A program made the position numbers and the translations under genes. Under the pieces are notes generated by a model. The model worked only from the letters and a program-made list of their open reading frames with translations. It was not told the DNA's origin and made no database searches. DNA of 64,000 bases from Meira nashicola (Eukaryota; Basidiomycota; Exobasidiomycetes; Exobasidiales; Brachybasidiaceae): assembly GCA_001600355.1 (NCBI GenBank), contig BCJU01000001.1, positions 6,386,013 to 6,450,012 of the forward strand, read 5' to 3'. This document shows, in pieces, positions 8,866-19,954 of the stretch (position 1 is its first letter; each line of letters opens with the position of its first letter).

Positions 8866-10071
8866 TCACATGTACCTCGAACTACCTTGTCCGAATCGAT
8901 CTGAGAGTGTGGCAGAAGATTTAATGAAATCCGTTCGTTTTCGTTCATCCATCAATTGTCCACCTACACTGAGTGCTGCTTCCCTATCCCAAATCATTGT
9001 AGGCGCACATCGCTTTTCTTCCTTCTCTTCTTCATCCCTTCTTCTTTTCTTTCTTTCTTTCTCCCTCCTTTTCTCTTTCTCCTCCCGTTTCTCTGCTCGA
9101 TGTCTCTCTGAATCGCGTTCTTTAGATGGTGATTTGGATCTGGATCTAGATCGATGAGTACGCCTAGAAGATGAATGATTATCACCTTGTCTTGATTCAC
9201 GCCGCCTATCATGACGATCTTCACCATGTCTACTAGATCTTCCGCTTTCACTGTGCTTGTCTCGCGTTTTTGAACGATACTCTCCATCATTCGAAACGGA
9301 GTGAGATCGCTCTCGACGATGCCGACGATGTCTGCTACTCCGAGACTCTTCATCATCGGATGTTTTACTTCGTCTGCTGTGATGCCTTCTATATCGATCA
9401 TCTCTATCCGATCTATGATGATCTTTATCACGAAGATCTTTTCGCCGCTTTGCTTGATGTTGTTCCAACAATGAAGGTCCTCTCGAAGCCTGATGTTCCT
9501 GTACAGCTTGTCTTACCCTTTCTTCTCTTTGCCGTTCCTGATCCGCTTGATGACTACTCATATGAGTTTCATCACCATTTACTCTTCGAATACCCATCTG
9601 TTCTTCATAGAGTCTCTTTGCTCGATCTTGTGGCGTTTCTGTCCAAGATACACTATCGATATCATCTGGATTCGTTGGCACATTTGCTGTCCTTTGTACT
9701 CTCATATTACCGGATTGATTAAATCCTCTAGACTTTAATGCTGCACTAGGATCTTTGTTGAACATTTCGCTGAGTCCAGTCGCACTTGGAGGTGCTAACA
9801 TCCAATCTGGACGTTGTTCTGACGGTTTACTCGAATTACTTGCAGATCCATATTCGCTCTTATCATGTTCACTTGCTAGTCTGATTCTCTCTTGTCGATC
9901 TATAAACTCTTTTGCTGCCAATGATATACCTTCAGATGATTCTGTTCGTTGGTTAGTATCGAGTAGCATTGATCCCATCACTCTTCGTGAAGTGGAGGGG
10001 CCCGATTGTTGTCCATCACTCCCTTCTGTCCCATGATCTGAGCTTCTTTCTGGTAAGGAGGGTCCGATCAT
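8866..10071 (-). CDS. DUF3752 / GPALPP1-like protein with RS-rich middle
   Basis: 401 residues. It begins MIGPSLPE, like the IGPxLPP motif of GPALPP1. Around residues 95-165 are PDWMLAPP and VSWTETPQDRAKR, and it ends with WDREAALSVGG...RFGQGSSRYM. Together these match the DUF3752 pattern. Residues ~205-350 are an unusual Arg/Ser/His/Asp-rich stretch (SRSRSKSPSKERDSERHR and similar), resembling splicing-factor RS domains. A nuclear, RNA-linked role is inferred from composition; the family function is poorly known. Long frames on other strands here are shadows of the RS repeat. Confidence 0.72.
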   Translation of the reverse strand: MIGPSLPERSSDHGTEGSDGQQSGPSTSRRVMGSMLLDTNQRTESSEGISLAAKEFIDRQERIRLASEHDKSEYGSASNSSKPSEQRPDWMLAPPSATGLSEMFNKDPSAALKSRGFNQSGNMRVQRTANVPTNPDDIDSVSWTETPQDRAKRLYEEQMGIRRVNGDETHMSSHQADQERQREERVRQAVQEHQASRGPSLLEQHQAKRRKDLRDKDHHRSDRDDRYRRHHSRRSKTSDDEESRSSRHRRHRRERSHSVSNDGEYRSKTRDKHSESGRSSRHGEDRHDRRRESRQGDNHSSSRRTHRSRSRSKSPSKERDSERHRAEKREEKEKRREKERKKRRRDEEEKEEKRCAPTMIWDREAALSVGGQLMDERKRTDFIKSSATLSDRFGQGSSRYM

Positions 10072-10188
10072 CTTAATTTACGGCTGTAATCACCGCTCCA
10101 AGGTTTCGATCCTCCTATCTTCGTATGTGTAAAGCAAGATGAATGCTCCCCATATTGTAAGTCAATATTATTTTACATATAGTCTATG

Positions 10189-10465
10189 TTAAACCTTCGC
10201 TACGCCCGACGCGTCCGTCTCCCAATTATCTCCGAACATTTTACTCAGTTGTTTCTTTTCGCACACCACTTCTTCTTCTTGCAAATTTTTAAGATGATAT
10301 TCTGTATAGATTATGTACATTGCAGCGATCTGACAAACGATCCAAGATGACAGGAGAAAAAGAGATTGGAAATACCTGGCCAAGTGATTAAAAGGAATGA
10401 TTGATATTTATATATATATACAGTATTTACGATGAATTAATCTTGATTGCGCTTTGGTGATCCAT
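10189..10465 (-). CDS. Possible small single-pass membrane protein (2 exons, tentative)
   Basis: Tentative model. An ATG at 10465 inside the 3' end of the NRPS-like gene (other frame) reads 35 nt to a GTAAAT donor. A 55-nt intron (10430-10376) ends CACTTGGCCAG, and exon 2 is 10375-10189. The frames join exactly to give 73 residues with one hydrophobic segment (SLFLLSSWIVCQIAAMYIIY) and an acidic/basic tail with two Cys in total. The open exon 2 has no ATG of its own before Met near mid-segment. I do not recognise the protein; it may be 3' UTR. Confidence 0.3.
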
Positions 10466-13400
10466 TACGCGAGCCAAATCGAGTATCACGACTACTTTGA
10501 CGTGTATGCGTTACAGTAGCTTCAGTGAATTTACTAGAAGCACGACTTCCATCACCACGAGGTCTTCCAAAGGCTGATTTTTGTAATGCTTCGACTAAAG
10601 TCAAATTGGATGGGTTCATGTTCAAACTCGATCCCGGCGTTAATGAGAATGCAGGAGAAGGAATGGAAGGTTTCGTTTCAACTCTGAAAGAAGAAGCAGA
10701 AGAAGAAAGGTTGGGTGATGCAGTAGATGATTTTTCGCTGACATCGGTGCCTTTTGCGGAAGTGAACAAACCACGACGGCGTTTACGACGAGGAGCGATA
10801 GGAGCTCCTTCCCATGCTTCATTTGTCGGCACAGATTCTCCTTTCATGACCAAAGAAAGTGATCCAACTTGACCATTTTCGCTAATACGACTGTTTGGCA
10901 AACAGATGGAGTACGATTTCAATACCGATCGATCTTCCATTGTTACCGGACCAATTTTCATTACACGATCTTCGAATAAATGCGTTTGTGCGCCTGCGTT
11001 ATTGTTGATGATTGCTTCATCACCAATTGTAACCATATCGTATTCGGTGATATCGTTGTGTAAAAGGGTGACACGTTTACCAATCTTGACACCGAAAAGA
11101 CGGAAGCACATTGCCAAATAAGGAGTTCCAGTTAATTGATTGGTGAACGCAGGAGCTGCCAAAGAATCATATGTTGAAGTGATGAATTCTGATCTCCAGA
11201 CTTCATTACTCCATAATGGCCATTCTGCAGTCTTGTAACGTCCGATCAAGATCCATTTCGACAAAACTGTTACCAAAAGTGCTGGTATACCAAACAAGAA
11301 TAATTGGAAGAAAGGTAGAAGGAGAGCAGCTTGTGGAACACCAATATTCTTGTAAGCGACTCTGAAGATTGAACAACCAAAACCGATTCCAAAGATGATG
11401 ACCGCACGAGGTATAACGATTCGAGAACCTTCGATGAATAAACGCATAGCAATTTGACTTGCTTTTGGAGCGTACAAAAGATGAGGTGGATGACAGATGT
11501 TTGCAGCTTGACGAGCTGGCATCATGACTGGAGGTGATCCGAAACAGCTTTGACCGGCTAACAATGGTTTGGCAACATCTGGATCGGGTGCAACAGACAA
11601 AACTCCGACTAATGTTTCCGAAGGCAAAACTGTTCCTTGTGGAATGACTGAACTGTTACCTGCAAATGCACGTTTGGAAAATATCGTCTTTCGTAATTCG
11701 ATGGAATTACCTCTTACTTCCACTGGTCCAATGTAAACGTTATCGGCAACGAATGATTCATCACCAATTTCTGTCAAGTTAAAGTTAATACCTGATGCCG
11801 TTGAAACTTCTGCACGATCACCCATCTTGACACCCAAAGCGCGCAAGAAAGGAATGACGTACAAAGTTGCATAAACGGGTTGCAAAATGCTCAAGCTGAG
11901 TGCCATTAGACGATCAACAAACCATTTGCGAACAAAGAAGACAGATGTTGTTTTGTAAGTTCCTTCTTTTACGTAACCCAAAACGATCCAACGCAAAACG
12001 ATCATTTCCAAAAATACCAAAGCAAGATAAGCGAATGAAGCAGGGATAGTGAAAATTGCAATTTGAGCCCAAAGATAATTGATGTCACTTAAATAAACGA
12101 ATTCAAAGAAGATCATTGTTGGAATTTGTGGAGCAAACCAGATGATCGGTAAAACGAAAGTGGTCAAGAAGGAGATCGCAGCACCTGTAGCCAAAATACG
12201 TGCAAAGTTTGGTCGAGTACGACGCTCCAAGCCAACTTCAGGAGTATCGTCGAGGAAACGTGCAGGTGAACCATGCCATCTCTCACCTGCTGGAATACGC
12301 ATTCCATCGGGAACCATTGATACACGCATTAATTCTACGTCATTCTCAATCACACTTCCACCTTCGATGACCGAATTAGAACCAATTCTAGATCCACTTC
12401 CAATCTTGATAGGCTTGAGAATTAATCTACCACGTTCAGCTACTGCAGGAGTCAAATTTACACCGTTTGCCAATACGACATCGTCACCAATTTCGATCAA
12501 GTCTAAACAATTGACCAAAACTTGACCTATACTAACATGAACACCTAGACGAGCACCTAATGCACTCCAGAAGAATCCGATCAAAGGAGTTTCTGCAATC
12601 ACGGCCAAGTCTACCATTGCAACCAAATGAGATACGAACCACCAACGGAAATAATATTGTCCATAAAGAGGATACTCTCCTGGCTTTGTTCTTCCAATAA
12701 TAATCCATTTACCGATCATTGCAACGGCAAACAAGAAGAAAGGCGTAAAGACAAATGCACCATACGTTGCCAAAATTGCGAAACCGATATCATTTAGGGA
12801 ATCGTGCAAGGCAATGAAAACCAAATAAGGTACCAAGAATTGCAAAGATTGTAAGAACCATAGGAAAATTAAAGCTGGAATTTGAGCGAGACCGCATAAG
12901 ACAAAACGAGTTTGTGAAACTGGCCAAATCTCTCCTGTCAAAACACCGGTTGGTCCACCGGCATTGTACGCTATCGGATCTTCCTTTTCTTCTAAATCTG
13001 CTTCTATATCCTCGCTTGAAGAAGAAGAGATTGAGTATTTGCTCACCATACTTTCCGGCGTTCTACAAACGTAGATATCTTGCAATCCCATTCCACGTAA
13101 AGGACAATCTTCTGGACATTCTTTTCGCAATTTTGAAACGAGCATAGCAGCGGCCAAACTATGTCCACCGAGATCGTCAAAGAAATCACTAGAAGGAAGC
13201 ACGGCGGGAGCTTGTGGAAAGACTGTTCGCATGAAATTCAACAAGATACCTAAATCCGAAGAAGGATCGATATCTGGTTGTTGTGAAAGTGCTTCTGAAG
13301 CTGCTACTTGTTTCGATTCAGCTTCAATTTCTGCCATTCGTTTTGAAACATCTTGTAATGCTTTTGCATTAATCTTTCCACTTGGCAATCTAGGCATCTC

Positions 13401-15459
13401 TTCTGGTTTAAGGAAAAAGTATGCTTCAGGTTGCATATAAGCTGGCAAAGCAGTCAAAGTGGATCGAAGTTCTTGTATATCTATGGACTTGTCAGCTTTG
13501 TTGACAATGTATGCTTCCAAACGTGATTTGACGGATGAAAGAATGACTGAAACAGTTTGAACGTTTTGATGGGATGATAATGCACATTCAATTTCACCAA
13601 GTTCGATTCTGAAACCACGATGTTTAACTTGGGTATCAATACGACCCAAGAATATTAAATTATGTTTTGCATCAAGTCGAACACGATCACCTGTTCGATA
13701 AAGACGTTCTTCTTTTGAACCAAATGGATGCCGAATGAATTTTTCAGCTGTAAGTTCAGGTCTACCAACATATCCGTTACCCAAACATGATCCACCGATT
13801 GCCAATTCACCTTCTATTCCTTCTTCTATTGGTAAAGGTGCAGTTGGAGGTGATCCAGGACCTTCATGATCATCTGCGATTGGAAGGATGAGAGCATGAT
13901 AAGATGGAAGGGGTTTACCAATCGTAACAGTCTCGTTTGGGAATAATTCTTGAAATGTTGCAGTTACTGTCGTTTCTGATGGACCATAGGTGTTTATGAT
14001 TTGCAAATTTGAATGCCATAATCTATTAACTAAAGCAGGAGGACAAGCTTCACCTCCTAAATTCAATAGACGTACTTTTGGAGGTAATCCACATTGATCG
14101 TCTAAGGAAGTCATTATATTGATTAACGTTGGAACTGCATTAACGAGTGTAACTCCTCTTTGTGCCCATAATCCATCTGATCCTCCTAAACTCGGTACAT
14201 CTCTGCATTCTTCACGGCTCCCGATTGTCAAATGTGCACCACCAGCAATGCTTACCCATCTGGAGAAAAAAAAAGAGTCACGAGGAGGAAATATTCTGTC
14301 AGCATTCATGACCATTCGGCATCATCGGCATAACTCCTAGTTTCAGAAAAACATTGCATGAAATCTAGAACGGGTCCATCAGCAATGTACGCGCTGCAAG
14401 GCTTTCACTTTGCGCCGGACATGTACGTATTAGCCCGTCAGACCTCGTGCTTTTTTTTCTTCTATTTCCACTTTCGAGCATATTCATATTTGACAGGCCG
14501 CTAGTGAAAGGAGCCGTACCGTCTGACAGTTTTTTGAGCTGCACTGCGCTGCGCAACGCGTTCCTCGCCAAACCGGCGGCTGACAAGATGAAAAAAGAAG
14601 GCTAGGATGGGAATTTGGAAACAAAACAATGTGGCTAAAAATAGCGAGCGGGAACCCCTTTATGGGCGGGCGGGCATCAATTCTGGGGAATATTTTCTGT
14701 TACTTGTACTCACACTTCTTCGATAAACATATCAAAGGCTGGACTAAATCCTTGCCAAACGATATCGTCTTGATTGGTTTGCAATACTGTTCTTTCACTA
14801 AGTGCGAATGTTAAAGCTGCTCCGTGAGGAATTTCGATTCCTTTTGGTGTTCCTGTACTGCCTGAAGTGTAAATCATATAAGCTGTTTCGTATGGTTTAG
14901 GTTTGCATGGTCTTGTGAGAGATTTGGAAGAAGATGGCGATGATGATAGAGTTTTAGAATCAATGATATCATCAATCAAAATAACATTCGTATTTGATAA
15001 TTCATTCGTTGCTTCATGTGCTAATTGTAAATGAGCACGATCACAAATGATCAATTGAGCTTGACTATCTTTCAAGCATGCTGTTATACGAGCAGAAGGT
15101 GCATCTGGATCGAAAGGTAACCATGTTGAACCTGAAAATGTTGCAGATAAGATGGCAAGGTGTAATTCGATAGATTTTTCAAGCCAAATTCCAATCACAC
15201 TTGTACCACTTGAAGGTTTTGATGTTTTTGTGAGAAGATTGAAAAGTTTATGTGAAGTTGAAAGAACTTGTTCATATGCTTCTTCGTATGAAATAACTCT
15301 AGGTGATTCATTACCATCATAGAATGAGAATAAAGTTGCATCCTTTCTTTGTTTAGCTTGCCATTCGAATAAATCTGGTAATGTTTCAACTCCATTTGGT
15401 GGTAAAGGTGCTTCACGTTGCGTTTCAGCAAAAAGCGCACAACGATCAAAGTCCGCCAT
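10437..15459 (-). CDS. Membrane NRPS-like enzyme, Pls/PosA family (epsilon-poly-L-lysine synthetase-like)
   Basis: Two exons: 15459-14714 and 14259-10437. The junction GT|A restores reading through FDMFIEEVWVSIAGGAHL, using a GTGAGT donor and a CTCCAG acceptor; the intron is 454 nt. The product is 1522 residues. An adenylation domain covers ~1-560 (A3 YTSGSTGTPKG at 197-207, FDMFIEE with Asp243, TYGPSE, LYRTGDRVR, LPSGKINAKAL). A carrier domain follows (LGGHSL, Ser616), then three tandem modules of transmembrane helices plus hexapeptide-like left-handed helix repeats (~690-1420), and a Ser-rich tail. There is no condensation or thioesterase domain. This A-T-TM-triple-module layout is that of Streptomyces Pls and Epichloe VibA, which make epsilon-poly-lysine. 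The substrate is inferred. Confidence 0.85.
14260..14713 (-). other. Intron of the NRPS-like gene (454 nt)
   Basis: The donor is GTGAGT at 14713 and the acceptor TTTTTTTTTCTCCAG at 14260. Removing it fuses the conserved A3-A4 regions of the adenylation domain in frame. It is five to eight times longer than the other introns I can define in this window (55-94 nt). Short open frames inside it have no recognisable content. Confidence 0.75.
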
Positions 15460-17752
15460 GGCGAATGCGAATGATTGTGATTTCAAATGTGAATAAATTG
15501 TCAAACGAAAAAAGAAGAATGAAATCAAAAGTTAGGAGTTTATATGGTATTAAGAAAAAAAGGAAAGTAGGTACAACAAATTTTTATATAATGTTGTCAT
15601 GTACCTCAATAAGTCATTTCTTTACCTTATGATGCAACTTTACAAAAAAAGAACGCTTTGTTCGGCAATTGAGCTCATTCCCCATAATTTCAGTATATTC
15701 GTATGTTTTCCGAATTTCTTTGTTTGTTGATTCCCGGCTGTATGTATGTGCGTACGTTTTCCCTTTGACTCTAGCAACGTTCCTGAGCCAACTTATGTAT
15801 GTGAGAGCAGAGGGAAGCATGCATGCATGCACAGAACCGTGCCACTCCGTCAAAAAGACACGGAATATATGCATCAATGCATGCATCATCGCGCTCTATC
15901 AAAATATATCTTTTATTTTCTTGGTCTTGTTGATTTGATTGTGTTTCATTGTTTCTCATTCTTATTTTTGACAGGTATTGGATCACTTTAACGCACAGAT
16001 TTTTTTATTTGAACGCCAATGACGATCAAAAAGTTTTTTTATAGATCAAAATCATTCGTTAAATCAAGCAAGGGTCACGCCGAGAAGGCGTTTCATACGC
16101 TAATTTAATTCCTTCCTCTCGATGTCTTTCTTTCAATAGATTCCCTCATCAATCAATTCATGTCAAAAACGTTTTCATCAAATTCTAGACTTGTGGCGGT
16201 GTTTTACAGATTGAAACCAGAAAAAAGAGGGGCATGTAGACGGCCACTAAGGAAATGATCACATCTTTTCGCTTGCATTACGTGCTTTTGACTATGTATG
16301 TAGTATGTATACACATCAAACAGCATGCTCCAGGAATGTTTCCATGACCGAAGGAAGGCATGAATCGAGTAAGAATTTTTAATTATGAATGACCCGATTG
16401 AAACAAGATCTGCATGTATAAAGTGTTCCATGTAAATTACTCATTATTGAACTATGTTTATGCACTCCGGCAAAAGAGGAGAAAAATTAGACAAACTTCT
16501 TTTCTAACCGGCGGCAAATTGTGCGGTAATTGGGTGTTTGGAGGTATACAGCGCCAGTCCAGTCTGTTCTCGTTTAAAAATAGATTTGAATTTATAATGT
16601 TAAACGAAAACGTGTATGCCTGTGACATACACTACCTGCCGCCCACATCTGCTTTTGAAACAATGCAAAAGCGGTCAAGAATGTGTAAGTCCACTGTACA
16701 TACATACACGCGTGCTATTTATTTTTTATTTTTTGCCCTAACCCACGTTTGCATTATAGTCGGAGTTTTAAATTCAATTCTAGAACGCAATTCTACAAAT
16801 GTTATTAACATACAGTACAAACGTAAAGCACACATTTTTCAATCTACGCAAATCCGACGAGCAGGCTTGCAAGCCACAAGTGGTGGTAGTCCGCTTAACA
16901 GCTGAAAAGAGTTGTTTTCTCTTAAGCACGCAATGAATGAACCTAATGAAGTCTTTTGTAGTATTATTCGGCACGAACGGCATGGGATTCTATTTTGACA
17001 AACGCGCCTTCTACGCTAAAACACATCATGCTATCATGGGGTACATGAATTCTTCTGCAAATCAAGATCGGTGCCGAATTGATTGTTTCGAGCAAACTTT
17101 CTCCTATAAAAAATATATAAATATACCCTATGTGAAATATTTATAGAATAGATTGGTTTCAGAAACCCCTCTATCGGCCACTACTAGGAGGTCATAATCA
17201 AATTAATTTATGCTTGGAATGGCATAAAAGAAGTGGTACCCATTCCATGCTTCGATATGTAGCGTGGTTTTGAATTGATTGTTTTTTTTATCAGATTACA
17301 TATATTTTTTATTATATAACGAACGAGCCTCTTTCATGCCGAATGATCAGTTCACACGTATACCAAAGAGATAATTTATGAATCATACGAATGCGAAATA
17401 TAATCGGTGCTAAGGGAAAGATCCGGCGGCAAATACCTCCGATAGTCTGCAAAAAAAAAATCTCCTTTTTTTTGACAGGAGAATCTGTCGGCAAACAAAA
17501 CAAAACTACACAGATTATATGCTCACAAGACACACGTACGGGTAATTTACGCTAAAATTTGTATAGAAGACTCGATGCAAGGGATAAGATTTTCCATTCG
17601 TATGTACAGTACATGCGCGTCAGGCTGACAACCTTATCAGTTGTCAAACGTATTTAATCAAGCAGTCTTTCAGATCTTCAATCTTTTCTTTTTCTCCATC
17701 ATCCTCATCAATTAGAGATCGATTGCTGGACAGTCTTATTTCTCGTGTCAAA
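15460..17752. other. Intergenic, 2.3 kb between divergent NRPS-like and BPL_N genes
   Basis: AT-rich. No domain is recognisable in the open frames (largest 16414-16905 on +, 163 codons), and I saw no RNA gene. It holds a GCAT-repeat palindrome near 15817-15831 and several poly-T tracts. It is unusually long for this gene-dense window and may carry the regulatory DNA of the NRPS-like gene. Confidence 0.5.
15817..15831. repeat. (GCAT)n palindromic microsatellite
   Basis: gcatgcatgcatgca, self-complementary. Similar runs occur at 29334-29351 and, as GTGC repeats, at 50038-50054. Simple sequence with no assigned role. Confidence 0.7.
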
Positions 17753-18598
17753 ATGGTAAAAGGCGGTAGATTCTTTGCTTCTCGTGAAAAGAGACCTGTG
17801 GCGGCAGTTTATAGAGGTAAAGTTGCCTGTGATGGCTGCGCCGAATCAGTTGCTCATCTTTTACGAAAATCTCCAATGCGTTATAAAGTACATTATTTAG
17901 GACCTGATGAAGATCATGATATTAATGCTTCAACATTAAGTCATCTTGATATTTTTGCATGGCCAGGTGGAGGTGATGATGAAAATACGGATTATTTAAA
18001 AGTTGAAAATTATACAAAAGATATTCAAGATTACGTTTCAAATGGTGGAAGATATGCTGGTTTTTGTTTAGGTGCTTTTTTCGCTAGAGGTCCAGAGAAT
18101 AATCAAACTTTCTTTGGTCTTTTACCTGAAGGATCTTATACAAGCGGAGAAAGATTTCAACCTGGCGCTCAAACATCTTCGGCAAATGATACAATCATCT
18201 TAACAGATTGGACTTTTGGTTCAGGTCCAAAGAAAGGTCAAACAATCAAAGATCGTTGGCAATACTTTCAAGATGGTGGACAATTCTACATCGATAAAAG
18301 TGTAAAAGATGCAAAGATTTTAGGTAGATACGTTTATACCAATGATCCTAGTGCAGTCATCGTACCATACGGTCAAGGATCAGTAGGTTTGATTGGATTT
18401 CATCCTGAAGCAGATCAATCATGGTATGATGATTATAATATCGTCAATCCACAAAATATTTCTGTAAGTATGTCAGATGATGACAAGGGAAGTTGGATAT
18501 ATGCTGATACCTCTTCTCTAAACAGTATGAACTTGGTTACGACTTTTTACGTACCCTTCACGAATCACAAGGCACAGGTGTCTTTGATGCAAGCCTGA
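17753..18598 (+). CDS. Stand-alone BPL_N (biotin-ligase N-terminal, GATase-like) domain protein
   Basis: 281 residues from the ATG at 17753 (MVKGGRFF); the frame is open upstream but only from a TTG. It contains the glutamine-amidotransferase-like fold found at the N-terminus of eukaryotic biotin-protein ligases: DIFAWPGGGDDENTDY, a nucleophile elbow with Cys105 in GFCLGAFFA, and GFHPEADQSW near the C-terminus. The full-length ligase at 50228 carries the same domain (GICAGAYYA), so this is a separate BPL_N-only paralogue without the ligase part. Its function is not established. No signal peptide. Confidence 0.82.
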   Translation: MVKGGRFFASREKRPVAAVYRGKVACDGCAESVAHLLRKSPMRYKVHYLGPDEDHDINASTLSHLDIFAWPGGGDDENTDYLKVENYTKDIQDYVSNGGRYAGFCLGAFFARGPENNQTFFGLLPEGSYTSGERFQPGAQTSSANDTIILTDWTFGSGPKKGQTIKDRWQYFQDGGQFYIDKSVKDAKILGRYVYTNDPSAVIVPYGQGSVGLIGFHPEADQSWYDDYNIVNPQNISVSMSDDDKGSWIYADTSSLNSMNLVTTFYVPFTNHKAQVSLMQA

Positions 18599-19126
18599 CT
18601 GTTCAACAAGCACACAAAAGATCCGGTAGGTGTGACTAAACACACAAAAGAGGGGCTCGCCTAAAAGCCCCCTTATGATGTATACTAATGTTTGTTGTTG
18701 TTAATTTTGAATAGAATGCTAATTAAAGTACTCCTTCTTTATATAGTCTCACATACCAATGCCTCAACTTCAATTTATCGAAATGATGGCATTTTCTCAT
18801 TTTCGTGCTTATTCGTTCTGCTCTTCGCGGCAATCCTTGGACTTCAATTGACCAGGCGTCATCATTAAATTTACGATAGAATCGGTCAGATATATATACA
18901 TACATTTGTAACATTTTTACCTTCAATATACTCTTCTCATATATTTCTTAATGACTACATATTAAAATCATTTATTCATTGTGGCAGTGTTGAATTTGTG
19001 TATCTTGATTACCAAGATTGGACTTTAGCCGCGGCCAGTGCTACCACAAATGATATTGCGTAGGGATAAGTTTTTTTTTGAAAACGTTGACATTTAACCG
19101 TCATATTCTACAAACATTTGCGGAAA
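18599..19126. other. Intergenic before locus B
   Basis: No supportable gene. Just after the BPL_N stop there is a direct repeat cacacaaaag (18611-18620 and 18641-18650) and a short GC hairpin (AGGGGCT at 18651 with AGCCCC at 18666) that could fold in the 3' UTR. A minus-strand frame at 18723-18926 has no recognisable content. Confidence 0.45.
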
Positions 19127-19787
19127 ATGATTTTGTACCGTAACTGTAAATCACTTTTCATGTTCATCATTCTTCTCATTTTTGGTTATATTACACAAAT
19201 TGTTTGTATGCAAGGAGGTGACATCAAACAAGAGACCTCGAAAACCATATGTTCATGAACCATATGTTTATAAACCATATGTTCACAAATATCGCGAGCC
19301 ATATGTTTATAAACCAAGAAAACCCGAATCTAAGTTAAGTCAAACGCCAACAGCTATTCGACAAAGACTGCATAAAGAAAAATTACGTGAAAAAGGTGGC
19401 GAAAAGCTTGAAGAAGCACTCGCAAAACAAAGGAAAAAGGCTGAATCATATCAAAACCAATTTAAAGAAGCAACGAAACAATTAGGATTTTCAATAAGAC
19501 CACATAATATTGCAATGAGACAAATGACTGAAAGAATTCGTAAAGGTGAAGGAACAGAAGAAGATTTTAGAATCGCAAAAGATAGAAGATCAAGAGCAAT
19601 CAAAAGTGAAAAAGAAAGAACTGCTAGACTAAGAGAAGCAAGATTAGCCGTAAAAAGAGGTAGTCCAACAGCTGATCAACTTTCCGATTTAAAGAAACGT
19701 AAAGAGAAGGCTAAAAGGTGTTATGATAATCGCAAAAAGAGAAATGAAGCTCGTCAGAATCAAAGTCCTTCTCCCTCAACTCATTAG
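19127..19787 (+). pseudogene. Secreted basic-repeat family protein with frameshift and PYV repeats (locus B copy 1)
   Basis: An ATG at 19127 (or 19160) opens a good signal peptide (FIILLIFGYITQIVCMQ) in frame 2. That frame hits a stop soon after. The body of the protein is in frame 0 from ~19195 to the TAG at 19785-19787. No intron of usable length has the right phase, so the gene appears frameshifted between leader and mature part. The region where sisters carry DLNxxYVP is replaced by imperfect PYV repeats (KPYVHEPYVYKPYV), from four CCATATGTT units at 19245-19306. Beyond that it has PRKPESKLSQ, the GEGTEEDF repeat and a second repeat (KRGSPTADQ). Could also be an assembly error. Confidence 0.6.
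19245..19310 (+). repeat. Imperfect tandem repeat encoding PYV units
   Basis: Four copies of CCATATGTT(C/T)A spaced 15-24 bp encode repeated PYV[HY] tetrapeptides. This lies exactly where paralogues carry a single PYVP after DLN. Local slippage or unequal exchange is likely. Confidence 0.7.
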
Positions 19788-19852
19788 ATCAATATTTATC
19801 ACAATAGTTTGCTGTTGATTATAATTTGCATTTATGTGCTCATTTCACTCGT

Positions 19853-19858
19853 CGGGGC
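19853..19858 (+). promoter_or_regulatory. CGGGGC box upstream of locus B copy 2
   Basis: gtCGGGGCtatatt, 102 bp before the ATG at 19955. Same box and spacing as in locus A. Confidence 0.45.
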
Positions 19859-19954
19859 TATATTCTCATTTGAGTAAAAGTCAAAATTTATAAAGTGAAT
19901 AATTTAACACAAACATCCATCCTCTTCACATATTGTATCACAGGTTAAAATATC

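Noticed and set aside
16414..16905. 163-codon + strand frame between the NRPS-like and BPL_N genes
   Set aside because: Composition and lack of any motif suggest chance in AT-rich DNA.
18723..18926. Minus-strand 67-codon frame before locus B
   Set aside because: No recognisable homology and no splice partner found.
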